From DATMER01 sp963741305 (GTDB lineage: Bacteria; Acidobacteriota; Thermoanaerobaculia; Multivoradales; UBA5704), in NCBI GenBank assembly GCA_963741305.1, contig CAVUHL010000003.1, positions 8,246,001 through 8,310,000 of the forward strand: DNA of 64,000 bases, read 5' to 3'. The notes under the pieces were generated by a model. It did no database searches. It was not told the origin of the DNA and saw only the letters and a program-made list of their open reading frames with translations. Positions 24,541-32,694 of the stretch are shown one piece after another. How positions within the stretch are numbered: the stretch's first letter is position 1; each line of letters starts with the position of its first letter. The position numbers and the translations under genes were made by a program.

Positions 24541-25119
24541 ATGCGGGGCAATATGGCGCAGAGCACCATGCTACGATCTCCTTGGGAGGCTGTGTTGGAG
24601 CGCAGCGTCAACGCCATGGGCAATCCTCAAACACAAGAGATCCGCCAGCGCGTCATTACATGGCTTCAGGCGGACTTCTACACAATCGAGGCACCGGATC
24701 CGCCCGAAGGAATCGCTTGGATCGTCCGAGGCGCTGAGTCTCAGAACGTTCATACGGTCATCGTGGGTCAGTACTCGAACCAGCCCGAAGCGATTGTCAT
24801 CATGTCTAGGGTTGGGCCGCCAGCAAGTGATGCGCTATCGCTCGGCAATCTCAAGGCGGAGCAAGCCGCCGATTTGCAGTCGGACATTGCGCTACGCCTA
24901 TTGCAAAAAGACCTCACGTTCACCGGCCTGACTCATCCCCTGAAACAGGTCGACATCCAGACCAGCATCTACACAGACGGACTAACCCGCCATGAGTTCG
25001 TCACCAGGATTCGGCAGGTCAAGAGCGGTTGCCTGATTGTTCTTTGGTGCATCGCCCGGATGTTAGGACAGCCCCCGCCGCACAGCCCGTCGCCTGCTCA
25101 GTCAACAATAATTCACTAG
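24541..25119 (+). CDS. Transposon cargo: DUF2299/YbjN-like protein
   Basis: A frame of up to 192 residues from the ATG at 24541. The start is uncertain and ATGs at 24571 and 24616 are possible. The core (EIRQRVITWLQADFYTIEAP, GIAWIVRGAESQNVHTVIVG, NQPEAIVIMSRVG) looks like a helix followed by alternating strands as in DUF2299/YbjN-type domains. A helix rich in Leu/Asp (QAADLQSDIALRLLQKDLTF) and a hydrophobic segment near the C-terminus (SGCLIVLWCIARMLG) follow. A ttgaca box at 24514 suggests its own promoter. Base composition is lower in GC than the chromosome, fitting its place on a mobile element. Confidence 0.55.
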   Translation: MRGNMAQSTMLRSPWEAVLERSVNAMGNPQTQEIRQRVITWLQADFYTIEAPDPPEGIAWIVRGAESQNVHTVIVGQYSNQPEAIVIMSRVGPPASDALSLGNLKAEQAADLQSDIALRLLQKDLTFTGLTHPLKQVDIQTSIYTDGLTRHEFVTRIRQVKSGCLIVLWCIARMLGQPPPHSPSPAQSTIIH

Positions 25120-25196
25120 CCGGGCAAGGAAGAGATGCTAGGGCCGCCCGTGTTACCCTAGTGCTATGCATGCCCGCCCAAGCAAGGGAGAACGCC

Positions 25197-25466
25197 ATGC
25201 CGGACGATAAGCGCCCCAAGCGCCCCCGCGACATCAACCAGCTCGCGTATCAGCTCGTGCAGGAGGCGACAGCCGAGCCATCGCCCGAGGGCACGATCGC
25301 GCTGGACTTCGCCGACCTGGGCAAGAACCCGGCAGCCGTAGCGCTCGGCAAGCTCGGAGGCAAGAAGGGGGGTGCGGCACGCGCAGCGAAGCTCTCCCCG
25401 GAGAGGAGACGGGAAATTGCCAGGCAAGCCGCAAAGGCGCGTTGGGAGAAGAGTCAGAAGCCCTAG
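25197..25466 (+). CDS. Transposon cargo: small basic histone-like protein
   Basis: An 89-residue protein starting MPDDKRPKRPRDINQLAYQL with a clear aagggag site. It ends in a Lys/Ala/Arg tail with the motif GKLGGKKGGAARAAKLSPER followed by REIARQAAKARWEK. This family is common on mobile elements and is often annotated as histone H1-like or RNA-binding. The tail is suited to nucleic-acid binding. It converges on the protease gene with a 4 bp overlap of stops. Confidence 0.75.
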   Translation: MPDDKRPKRPRDINQLAYQLVQEATAEPSPEGTIALDFADLGKNPAAVALGKLGGKKGGAARAAKLSPERRREIARQAAKARWEKSQKP

Positions 25467-26386
25467 TCCAGAGTTGGCGCTGTCTTCTGGGCGAGCTTCC
25501 TGTCAGCCGCACGCCGCATCTTGACCAGCTCCTCGTACTGCAAGATCTTCAGGATCTCTTCCGCCGGCGTCACAATCGCTATCCCCACATTAACGGCCTC
25601 TCCGTCAGAAGCAAAGGTTGGCTGAAGCGTGGGCGGCGCATTGATGTTCCAGTGACCTCTGATTAAGCCTAGAAGGTAGACGTTATGCTTGGTAGGGCCA
25701 GGGCCGTCGACCGGGAAGTAAACGAAAACGGGCGATCCGCTAAGACCCCCGATGGACCGAATCTCAATCAGGTACGCCTCATACGGTTTACCGGTTTCTG
25801 CATCCTGCAGTGGTTCGTCCAGCATGGAGGCGATGATGCCGGCACGGACTATTGGGTAATTCTTCTGCGTTCCAGTTCGCAGCGTGAACAGTCCTGTCAC
25901 AAGCACATCGCTCCCAACACCGATGCCGTGCTGAGCTATGACCTTTTCCATGACGATCATATCGTCGGGGACGTACTTATAGTAGAACGCCTCTTCGGGC
26001 AGGGAAAACGGTAGCACGGCCACGTCGGCGCCTGGGGCGACCTCGGGGTAGTACCACTCGGATTCAAGCTGAAGGTATTCCGCTTTGTCGTCTGCGGTGT
26101 TGATTCTCAAGTAGACGCCGGTGCCCAGCTCCTCGATCTGCTTCAGGCAGTGCCGAGCCGTCACCAGATAGGTATGAGAGGCCGTTTTAGGGACTCCTGA
26201 AGCAACCGACACGAAAAAGGCAGTCCCGCCGCAGTAGAACTTCCCCCCCTTCTTGGTGCACACGTAGCAGACGCAGTCTTTTAGCTCATCAGGAACCCGC
26301 ACCGACGCGCTCCTCGGGTCTCCATAGACCCACCGAATCCGACCACCCAGCCGAGCGTCAGCATATAGCACGGCCATCACCAACAT
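25463..26386 (-). CDS. Transposon cargo: trypsin-like serine protease
   Basis: A 307-residue protein with a chymotrypsin-fold triad: His in YLVTARHCLKQ, Asp in GADVAVLPFSL and Ser in IGGLSGSPVFVYFP. Cysteines cluster near the N-terminus (KDCVCYVCTKKGGKFYCGG). The first residues (MLVMAVLYADA) are weakly hydrophobic and too short for a sure signal peptide, so location is unclear. It is transcribed away from the transposase, with only 41 bp between starts. Why a transposon carries a protease is unknown; proteases of this fold occur in some defence modules, but no partner enzyme is seen. Confidence 0.78.
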   Translation of the reverse strand: MLVMAVLYADARLGGRIRWVYGDPRSASVRVPDELKDCVCYVCTKKGGKFYCGGTAFFVSVASGVPKTASHTYLVTARHCLKQIEELGTGVYLRINTADDKAEYLQLESEWYYPEVAPGADVAVLPFSLPEEAFYYKYVPDDMIVMEKVIAQHGIGVGSDVLVTGLFTLRTGTQKNYPIVRAGIIASMLDEPLQDAETGKPYEAYLIEIRSIGGLSGSPVFVYFPVDGPGPTKHNVYLLGLIRGHWNINAPPTLQPTFASDGEAVNVGIAIVTPAEEILKILQYEELVKMRRAADRKLAQKTAPTLD

Positions 26387-26391
26387 GCCTC

Positions 26392-26420
26392 TTGACTATC
26401 CTTGCCCGTGCAAGCATAAT
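26392..26420 (+). promoter_or_regulatory. Sigma70-like promoter of the transposase
   Basis: The box ttgact (26392-26397), an exact 17 bp spacer and cataat (26415-26420) match the consensus at five of six bases each. Transcription would start about one base before the ATG at 26428, giving a leaderless or nearly leaderless message. Confidence 0.7.
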
Positions 26421-26427
26421 AGTCAGT

Positions 26428-27273
26428 ATGGCAAACGTACTGAAGCCCGAGAAGAGAGCCGCAGTGGTTGCAGCCCTGGTGGAGGGCAACTCGATCAACG
26501 CGACCGTCCGCATGACGGGCGTGGCGAAGAACACGATTCTGAAGCTCCTGGTGGAACTCGGGGATGTGTGTGCGGCCTACCAGGACAAGCACCTGCGGGA
26601 CCTGCCCTGCAAGCGGCTTCAGTGTGACGAGCTTTGGGCGTTCTGCTACTCGAAGGCGAAGAACGTCCCGGAGGAGAAGAAGGGAACGTTTGGCTTCGGA
26701 GACGTTTGGACGTTCGTAGCGGTGGATGCGGATACCAAGCTGGTGCCGTCCTTCCTGGTCGGCTCGCGTGACGCGGGTTGCGCCACGGAGTTCATGCAGG
26801 ACTTGGCGTCCAGGCTGGTGAACCGGGTCCAACTGACCACGGACGGCCACAAGATGTACCTCTCGGCGGTAGAGGAAGCTTTCGGCGGAGACGTGGACTT
26901 CGCGCAGCTCGTGAAGATCTTCAGCGGCGGCACGACGGACGGCCAGCATCGGTACAGCCCGCCCGTGTGCACCGGGACCCAGAAGCAAGCCGTCACCGGC
27001 TGCCCCGACCGGAAGCACGTCTCCACGTCCTACGTAGAGCGGCAGAACCTCACGGTCCGCATGGGCATGCGGCGGTTCACCCGCCTGACCAACGCCTTCT
27101 CGAAGAAGGTCGAGAACCTCATCGCCGCTGTGGCGATTCACTACATGCACTACAACTTCTGTAGGCCGCACATGAGCCTGAACGGCAAGACTCCCGCCCA
27201 GGCCGCTGGCGTGACGACGCGCCGCTGGACGGTTCAAGACGTGGTCTCCCTGCTGGAGACGGCGGCAAACTGA
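26428..27273 (+). CDS. IS1-family-like DDE transposase
   Basis: A 281-residue transposase. The N-terminus holds a helix-turn-helix (VVAALVEGNSINATVRMTGV, then AKNTILKLLVELG). The RNase H-like core follows: CDELWAFCYSKAKNV (first acidic residue), VDADTKLVPSFLVGSRD, then the second Asp in QLTTDGHKMY, and the Glu in STSYVERQNLTVRMGMRRF, with NFCRPHMSLNGKTPAQAAG near the end. The ATG at 26428 (MANVLKPEKRAAVV) fits the family start. The stop lies inside the right inverted repeat, a common feature of compact IS elements. All catalytic residues are present. Confidence 0.9.
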   Translation: MANVLKPEKRAAVVAALVEGNSINATVRMTGVAKNTILKLLVELGDVCAAYQDKHLRDLPCKRLQCDELWAFCYSKAKNVPEEKKGTFGFGDVWTFVAVDADTKLVPSFLVGSRDAGCATEFMQDLASRLVNRVQLTTDGHKMYLSAVEEAFGGDVDFAQLVKIFSGGTTDGQHRYSPPVCTGTQKQAVTGCPDRKHVSTSYVERQNLTVRMGMRRFTRLTNAFSKKVENLIAAVAIHYMHYNFCRPHMSLNGKTPAQAAGVTTRRWTVQDVVSLLETAAN

Positions 27274-27290
27274 ACCACTACCCGTCTGGA
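27266..27290. repeat. Right terminal inverted repeat and target duplication of the transposon
   Basis: caaactgaaccactacc (27266-27282) is the exact reverse complement of the left end and is followed by the second copy of the 8 bp duplication, cgtctgga (27283-27290). Confidence 0.93.
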
Positions 27291-27680
27291 CCTCGCTACG
27301 AGCCGTTCTTAACGCGGTCTGAACCGTCCGCAACGCGATCGGAGCCGTTCACACCGCGGTCAAAGGCGTCCACATCGCGGCCGAAGCCGTCCGCATCACG
27401 GTTGGAAGCGTTCACATCGCGATCGGAAGCGTCCGGACCGCGGCCGGAAGCGTCCGCAACGCAGTCCAAGTCATCCGGAAGGCGGTTGGAGGCGTCCACA
27501 TCGCGCTTGGAGGCGTCCTCGACGGGGAAGATGCCGTTCGTTCCGCGGCCGAAGGCGTCCGGATGGCAGTTGGAGTGTTTCCCGTCGCGATCCAAGGCAT
27601 CCATTTCGCGGTCCGGGCCGTCCGCTTCGCGTCCGGATCGGTCCGCGCCGCGTCCGGGAGAGTCCGAGAGAGGACGCGGA
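27283..27680. repeat. Degenerate 21 bp tandem array, right part
   Basis: About 19 further 21 bp units, for example cgtccacatcgcgcttggag and cgttcacatcgcgatcggaa each plus one base. They continue the array broken by the transposon. Together both parts make about 28 units. No gene was found in 27283-27716; apparent frames here are products of the three-fold period. Confidence 0.85.
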
Positions 27681-27716
27681 CTGTCCTTTTCGGAAGCACG
27701 CCGAGAGATAGGCGGG

Positions 27717-29055
27717 TTATTCTTTTGTAGACCGGGTGTTGCTTAGGACGCGGTCGGCCACGCGGAAGCTGTTGGCGAGGATGGTCAGGGTGGGGGCGGC
27801 TCCCCCTGAGGTGGGCATGAAGCTGCCGTCCACGACGTAGAGGTTGGGCACCTCGTGAGCTTGGCAGTGCTCGTTCAACACCGAGGTGCGAGGGTCGCTC
27901 CCCATCCGGCAGGTGCCGTGGACCAGATAGGCAGAGGTCCCTCCGACCGAAGTCGGCCGCAGGTCGACCGCCCCCAGATGCCGAGGAAGGGATGCCAGGA
28001 GGCCAGTTCCGGACGGTCTCCGATGCGGAGCCGTCCGTTGCCCATGGTGACGCCGTGGAACTGCAGGTGACGGCCGACCCGCCCACTACCGTTCGCCAGC
28101 CCGTCTGGAAAGCGGGGGGAGCGGGAGAGCAGCAGAAGGCGCGCTGACTCGACCGCCGAGGCGCAGACGAAGACGAGCCGCACCGGGACCTCGTGCTCCT
28201 GGCCGTCCCGGTCCAGATAGACGCAGCCTGAAGCCCGGCCCTGGCGGTCGACGGTGACCTCTTTCACCATGCACTCCGGCCGGACCTCGCAATTCCTGCC
28301 TCCTCGAGCCACGGGGTGATGGGATGGCTGTCCAGCGGCGGCAGAGGGCATGGACTCGAGCGCGGAGCTTCGAAGGGATTGACCCCGACGAGCCCGGCGA
28401 CGCCCACCTCCCGCTCGGCGAGGGCGTAATACGGCTCCAGCTCGTCGTAGCCGAAGGGCCAGTCGGCCAGCTCCTCCACCGGCCCGAAGCGGCTCCTCAT
28501 GCGGAAGTCATCGGGATGGAAACGGTAGAGGAAGGCGCCCATGTGGACCGTGCCGCCGCCGACGCAGGTGGCGATCCAGCCCAGCTCGGTCCGCACCGGC
28601 CGGGTCGTCTTGGGAGTCACGACGGTATGCGGCTCGCCGTCGAGGTAGGGGAGGAAGAAGCGATGCCGCTGGTTCGCCACCTCATCGGCCGGGTAATCCT
28701 CGGGCCGGTGCCGGGGGCCTTTTTCCAGGACGAGGGTAAAGGACACGAGCTTGCGGAAGAAGGCCTGGCGCAGGCGGTCGGTCTCTGCCTGGAAGCGGCG
28801 CAGCACCTCGTTCCTCTCTTCAGGAGAGCCTGCGGGGAAGGATCGACCGTAGAGCTCCTGGGCCAACTCCTCAAAGCGGTCGAGGCCGTCGTCGAAGAGC
28901 GGTTGCCAGGAGCGGAAGAGGTTTGTTTCCAGGAGCCGCTCGATGTAGGCCGCCGCCCCGGTCTCCACGGCGCCGGGGCCGTCGTCCGAGGGGAGGATGC
29001 GCTCGACAGCGGCGGCCAGGACGCTTCGCTGCTCGCCGGTCATGCTCGAAGCCAC
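27717..29055 (-). pseudogene. Fused and frameshifted gluconate dehydrogenase subunit 3 / GMC oxidoreductase
   Basis: The start (MTGEQRSVLAAAVERILPSD through FRKLVSFTLVLE) is a gluconate 2-dehydrogenase subunit 3-like protein. It runs without a break into the GMC oxidoreductase catalytic subunit at VLEKGPRHRPEDYPADEVAN. The C-terminus of the first protein and the FAD-binding GxGxxG start of the second are therefore deleted. GMC features continue (GGGTVHMGAFLYRFHPDDF, DWPFGYDELEPYY), then shift frame near 28270 (VFVCASAVESARLLLLS). They shift again near 27990 into the C-terminal block HGTCRMGSDPRTSVLN and LYVVDGSFMPTSGGAAPTLT. Parts of the middle are also missing. It lies directly downstream of the lanthipeptide precursor gene and may once have been in that transcript. 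Confidence 0.85.
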
Positions 29056-29079
29056 GGTGGGGATTCTAGCCGGAACAGA

Positions 29080-29103
29080 GGGGCGGGCCGTGTGGCCCGC
29101 CCC
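29080..29103 (-). terminator. Hairpin between the lanthipeptide precursor and the GMC relic
   Basis: Ten perfect GC pairs (ggggcgggcc with ggcccgcccc) close a four-base loop. The following tract on the minus strand (ctctgttcc) is only mildly T-rich, so it may end transcription or protect the precursor mRNA 3-prime end. Confidence 0.6.
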
Positions 29104-29127
29104 GAGAGAGGTCTCAGTAGCACTCTG

Positions 29128-29358
29128 CTACCAGCACTCTGCTACCGGCGCGCAAGGAGTGCACATGGGGCTCGATTCGCCACCGCACGGCCAGTAGACG
29201 GTCTTGTTGCCGCATCCACCCGTGATCTCCTTCAGGACGTCATCCTCGACGTCGAGGAGGCCGGAGGGGTGCTCCGGGATCTGGGCGCGCTCCTCCGCGC
29301 TCAGGCTGAGGTAATACTCTTCGTTGCGCCAGGCTTCCAGGATCTGTTTCTTCTTCAT
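29128..29358 (-). CDS. Class II lanthipeptide precursor, mersacidin-type leader
   Basis: A 76-residue precursor with a strong aaggagat site. The leader MKKKQILEAWRNEEYYLSLS, then EERAQIPEHPSG, matches the mersacidin/lichenicidin leader family. It ends in LKEITGG, a double-glycine site for a peptidase-containing transporter. The 28-residue core starts CGNKTVYWPCGGES and ends CAPVAECW. It has five Cys (core positions 1, 10, 18, 21, 27) and four Ser/Thr (5, 14, 15, 19), so up to four lanthionine or methyllanthionine rings are possible and Cys1 is likely free. The synthetase gene lies 42 bp upstream. No dedicated transporter or immunity gene is seen nearby. The last codons lie in a 14 bp tandem duplication. 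Confidence 0.88.
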   Translation of the reverse strand: MKKKQILEAWRNEEYYLSLSAEERAQIPEHPSGLLDVEDDVLKEITGGCGNKTVYWPCGGESSPMCTPCAPVAECW

Positions 29359-29400
29359 CGTGCAGATCTCCTTCTTGATAGGGTTGAGCCAGTCGGGCGG

Positions 29401-32400
29401 TCACATGCCGCCCGCTCCTGGAGGGGGGGACAGGGAGAGGACACAGGGGAGACGATCCGGCTCCGCGGCGCGCGCCAGGCCGTAGGCGACGCCGGCCAGG
29501 CCGAGCATCAGGCCCAGAGGCTCCGCGCCCCTGGGCAACCCGTAGAGCCAGCCGCGCTCATCGATACTTTCGAGGATGCCGCCCGCGATGCGGCCGGCGC
29601 GGTCCCGCAGGGCTCCGTCCCCCCTCGTCCGGGCGGCTTCCGTGATCAGCTCCAGGTTGCCCAGGTCGCCGTGGCACAGGCTGTGGTTGCGGCCGAAGCC
29701 CTGCTCCAGGGTCGTCCCGATCGCGCTCTCGATCTCCTGCAGGACCTCCGGATCCGAATGGAGCGGCAGGGACGCGAGCCGCGCGAGGCCGATGCCCGGC
29801 GCTCCGTGGCACCAGGAGCAGGGATACAGGGAGGAGACGTCCGGGGCCAGCTCGTCGGCCCCCGCGCGCAGGTCGAGCCAGTTCCGGTGCTCGGGCGAGT
29901 ACAGGGAGCGGTCGTATTCCAGCGCTCCGAGGGCCGTCCGCCGGAAGCGCTCGTCGCCGGTCTCGCCCCACAGGCGGAACAGGGCGAGAGCGATCCCGGC
30001 CGTCCCGTGCGAGATGCCGCCGATCGGCCGCGGCCCGACGATGGAGACCACCCAGCCGAGCCCGCGCTCCATCGGAAGCGCCTTCTCGACGAGACGCTCG
30101 CCGCAGCGCAGGGCAAGCTCCCAGACCGCCTGCGAGGGTCTCGCCCGATGGAGCCCCAGGAGCGACAGCAGGCAGCCCGCCGCTCCCGCGATCAGGTCGT
30201 TGTGCTCGTCCTGATCGATCCTCGGCCCCAGGCTCAAGGCCAGGTCTTCGGCCTCCTGGAGGAGGGCCTCGTCGCTCCAGAGCACTCCCAGATGGGTCAG
30301 GCCGTAGATCAGGCCGCCCCAGCCATTGAAGCCTCCGACCGCGGAGATATTCGTACCGTCGGCCAGGATCTGCCGCTGGTTGGCCAGGGCGAGCCGGGCA
30401 AAGCGCGTGTAGGTTTCCTCGCCGGTGAGAGATCCCAGGTAACCTAGGGCGAACGCGATGCCCGGGAGGCCTAGATAGAAATCCGGCCTCGTCCGCTGGA
30501 ACGACCAGCCCTGGTCGCCGTGCTCGATCGACATCCAGGTCGCTCCGGCCGGCTCGTCGAAGGCCAGGGTGCACAGGCGGTCGGCCGCGGCCCGCGCAGC
30601 TCCCAGGAGCCGCTCCCGTCCTGCCTCCTGCGCCGTCTCCCGGAACGGGTACTCGGGCCGGCCGCTCGCGACTTGCTCCAGCCGCGCCGCGCTGAACGAG
30701 CCACGGATCAGCCACTCCTGCCGGGCGAGGTCGTCCGGGCCGAGCCGGCCGAGGCGCAGCGCGGTCCGTTCGAGGCCCGTGTCCGGCAGCACTTCCGGGA
30801 GCCGTTCCCCGGTGCTGGTCCAGACGTCCCGCGAGCCGGGGCGGGTCTTGAAGTAGGGGATGTCCCCCTGCTCCAAGTCGCGGTGCTCGAAGGGGACGAG
30901 CGGCTCGAGATACGGCCGCGCCGGCACCCCGCCCCAGAGCTGGTCCAGGAAACGGGCGCGGTCCAGGGCGTTGGCGAGCAGGTACGGGTGCAGGCTCTTC
31001 TCGTAGAGCCCGAAGTACGCCCGGGTGACGCGGAAGATCAGCCGCACCTCCACCTCGGCGAAGGCGGAGAGCGCTCCTCCCGGGGAGAGCAGCTCGTCCC
31101 GGTGCCTCCGGAACAGCTCGTACACCTGCCGGAAGCCGGCGAGGATGTCCTCCTCGTAGGCGAGGAACGGCACGTCCTCTCCTTCCTGTCCCTCGATCTT
31201 CGGCCGGTTCTTCGTCCCGGGGAGCTCGATCTCCTTGCGGCCGAACCGCATCTCGTCCGTGCCGGCGTGCACGGTTCCGGAGTAAGGGATGACGGCGCCC
31301 GCTCCGCCGATCGCCCCGAGGCCGCTCAGGTCGATCCCCTTCTGCTCGGCATTCCCCCAGACCCTGCGCGGCAGCAGGCCGATGCGCTGCACCGAATCCC
31401 AGATCGACCTCCCGGTCCGGTCGCGGTCGGCCACGAGCTCGCGCACCTCCAGGTCGGGATGGAAGAGCGTTTCGAGATCGACCAGGACGGGGTGCTCTCC
31501 GGCGGCGATCAGGTTCTCGTGGTGGAAGTCGATGCCGCCGATCACGTAGAGCAGGGCCATGTACCCGCCCTGCCTGCGATAGAAGCTGCGGACCTCGCCG
31601 CCGCTGCGGCACGGAGCGGACTCGACGAACTCCATCCAGCCGTAGGTGCCGCGGTCGAGGAGCCGGAGGTTGCGGAAGCCCGTTTCGAAGCCGCGCGCCA
31701 CGGTCCAGCGGAGCAGGTCCTGGACGGCGGCGTCGACGGCGAGCGGCTTGGGCTTATAGACCAGGCGAAAGCCGGATTCGAAGAGGAGGAGGAAGACCGA
31801 GCGGCCGCCGCGGTGGGGATCGCCGTCGATCCGGGCCTCGGTCAGGGGGCCGGGAGGCGTTTCCGGAGCGAGAAGCCGGCAGACCTCCTCCCAATCCGAG
31901 ACCAGCCGTTCCAGCATCTCGCCGCAGACCGCCTCCCACTGGGCGATCCGCTCCACGACATGGCGGGCCAGGACCGGGTAGCGGCCCAGGATGCCGAGCG
32001 CCGTCTGCGGGCTGCGGAGGCTGGCGATGAAACTCTGGAAGCGCTCCTCAGGCGTGTCTCCTGCGAGGGCCCTTTCCAGGCGGGCTGCCTGGAGCTCGAG
32101 GACCAGGGTGCGCGCGAGGTTCTGCCGCAGCCCCAGGACGAGGCCTGGGAGCAGGCAGCGGACGGTGCCCTGCGGATCGAGGTCCAGGCCTTCCGGGGCC
32201 GACAGCGACTCGATCTGCCGCAGCAGGCGCTCGCAGCCGCGCCGGACGAGCGGCTCCACGAGGACGAGAAAGGCCGCCGAGCTGGCGGAGTCGGACGGGA
32301 TGGCCTCGCGCCAGGGGAAGGGATCGGCCGGTTGCGGAGAGGAATACGCCGCTTCGATCTCCAACAGCCAGCCGGGAGGCGCGCCGAGCCGCTCCCGCAG

Positions 32401-32655
32401 GTCCCCGGGCTCCGCTCCCAGGAGAGCGGCCAGTTCCTCGGACCCGAGCCCGTCGACGGCGAGACGCCGTCCGAAGAACCCGTCGTCGGAGAAGGGAGCC
32501 TGCGTCTGCCAGCGCTCCAGGCGCCGGGCCGCGCGTTCCCGGTCGAAGAGGAGGGTCCGGACATCCCCGGCGGCGGCCAGGCGCTCGCCGAGCCGCAGGG
32601 CGTGGTACCACTGGTCTCCACCGGGCTGAGCGACTTCGGGCGCCTGGTCCTCCAG
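29401..32655 (-). CDS. lanM: Class II lanthionine synthetase LanM
   Basis: About 1,084 residues if started at the CTG at 32655. The N-terminal dehydratase domain phosphorylates and eliminates Ser/Thr in the precursor: FRLVYKPKPLAVDAAVQDLL, GIDFHHENLIAAGEHPVLVD and LETLFHP are its kinase-like blocks. The C-terminal LanC-like cyclase (from about residue 730) has the barrel motifs YLGLPGIAFALGYLG and GGISHGTAGIALALF. Its zinc ligands lie in SLYPCSWCHGAPGIG and NHSLCHGDLGN. The only ordinary start codon in frame is TTG at 32364. However, 97 upstream codons (GGDQWYHALRLGERLAAAGD and on) clearly continue the family N-terminus. CTG 32655 has agaggagg four bases before it and a well-formed promoter about 40 bases upstream. 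It acts on the precursor encoded 42 bp downstream. Confidence 0.9.
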   Translation of the reverse strand: MEDQAPEVAQPGGDQWYHALRLGERLAAAGDVRTLLFDRERAARRLERWQTQAPFSDDGFFGRRLAVDGLGSEELAALLGAEPGDLRERLGAPPGWLLEIEAAYSSPQPADPFPWREAIPSDSASSAAFLVLVEPLVRRGCERLLRQIESLSAPEGLDLDPQGTVRCLLPGLVLGLRQNLARTLVLELQAARLERALAGDTPEERFQSFIASLRSPQTALGILGRYPVLARHVVERIAQWEAVCGEMLERLVSDWEEVCRLLAPETPPGPLTEARIDGDPHRGGRSVFLLLFESGFRLVYKPKPLAVDAAVQDLLRWTVARGFETGFRNLRLLDRGTYGWMEFVESAPCRSGGEVRSFYRRQGGYMALLYVIGGIDFHHENLIAAGEHPVLVDLETLFHPDLEVRELVADRDRTGRSIWDSVQRIGLLPRRVWGNAEQKGIDLSGLGAIGGAGAVIPYSGTVHAGTDEMRFGRKEIELPGTKNRPKIEGQEGEDVPFLAYEEDILAGFRQVYELFRRHRDELLSPGGALSAFAEVEVRLIFRVTRAYFGLYEKSLHPYLLANALDRARFLDQLWGGVPARPYLEPLVPFEHRDLEQGDIPYFKTRPGSRDVWTSTGERLPEVLPDTGLERTALRLGRLGPDDLARQEWLIRGSFSAARLEQVASGRPEYPFRETAQEAGRERLLGAARAAADRLCTLAFDEPAGATWMSIEHGDQGWSFQRTRPDFYLGLPGIAFALGYLGSLTGEETYTRFARLALANQRQILADGTNISAVGGFNGWGGLIYGLTHLGVLWSDEALLQEAEDLALSLGPRIDQDEHNDLIAGAAGCLLSLLGLHRARPSQAVWELALRCGERLVEKALPMERGLGWVVSIVGPRPIGGISHGTAGIALALFRLWGETGDERFRRTALGALEYDRSLYSPEHRNWLDLRAGADELAPDVSSLYPCSWCHGAPGIGLARLASLPLHSDPEVLQEIESAIGTTLEQGFGRNHSLCHGDLGNLELITEAARTRGDGALRDRAGRIAGGILESIDERGWLYGLPRGAEPLGLMLGLAGVAYGLARAAEPDRLPCVLSLSPPPGAGGM

Positions 32656-32694
32656 AGTGCCTCCTCTCCCGCGGGGAATGCTCCCGGTCTGGCC

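Larger units (their letters stand above)
23314..27282. mobile_element. IS1-family-like transposon of 3,969 bp with cargo genes
   Basis: The element is bounded by perfect 17 bp inverted repeats (23314-23330 and 27266-27282) and flanked by an 8 bp direct repeat, cgtctgga, on both sides. It carries one DDE transposase of the IS1-like kind at its right end, with its stop codon inside the right repeat. About 3 kb of passenger genes are unrelated to transposition: three small genes in an operon, a DUF2299-like protein, a basic histone-like protein and a trypsin-like protease. Classical IS1 elements are under 1 kb, so this fits a transporter-IS layout. Intact ends, intact transposase and intact target duplication suggest recent insertion into the 21 bp array. 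Confidence 0.92.

Noticed and set aside
23116..27680. Tandem arrays considered as CRISPR arrays
   Set aside because: Units are adjacent, degenerate and lack unique spacers; no cas genes are nearby.
27412..28086. Minus-strand frame across the tandem array and GMC relic
   Set aside because: Its second half is the 21 bp repeat read in a frame kept open by the three-fold period; its first half is an off-frame reading of the GMC gene.
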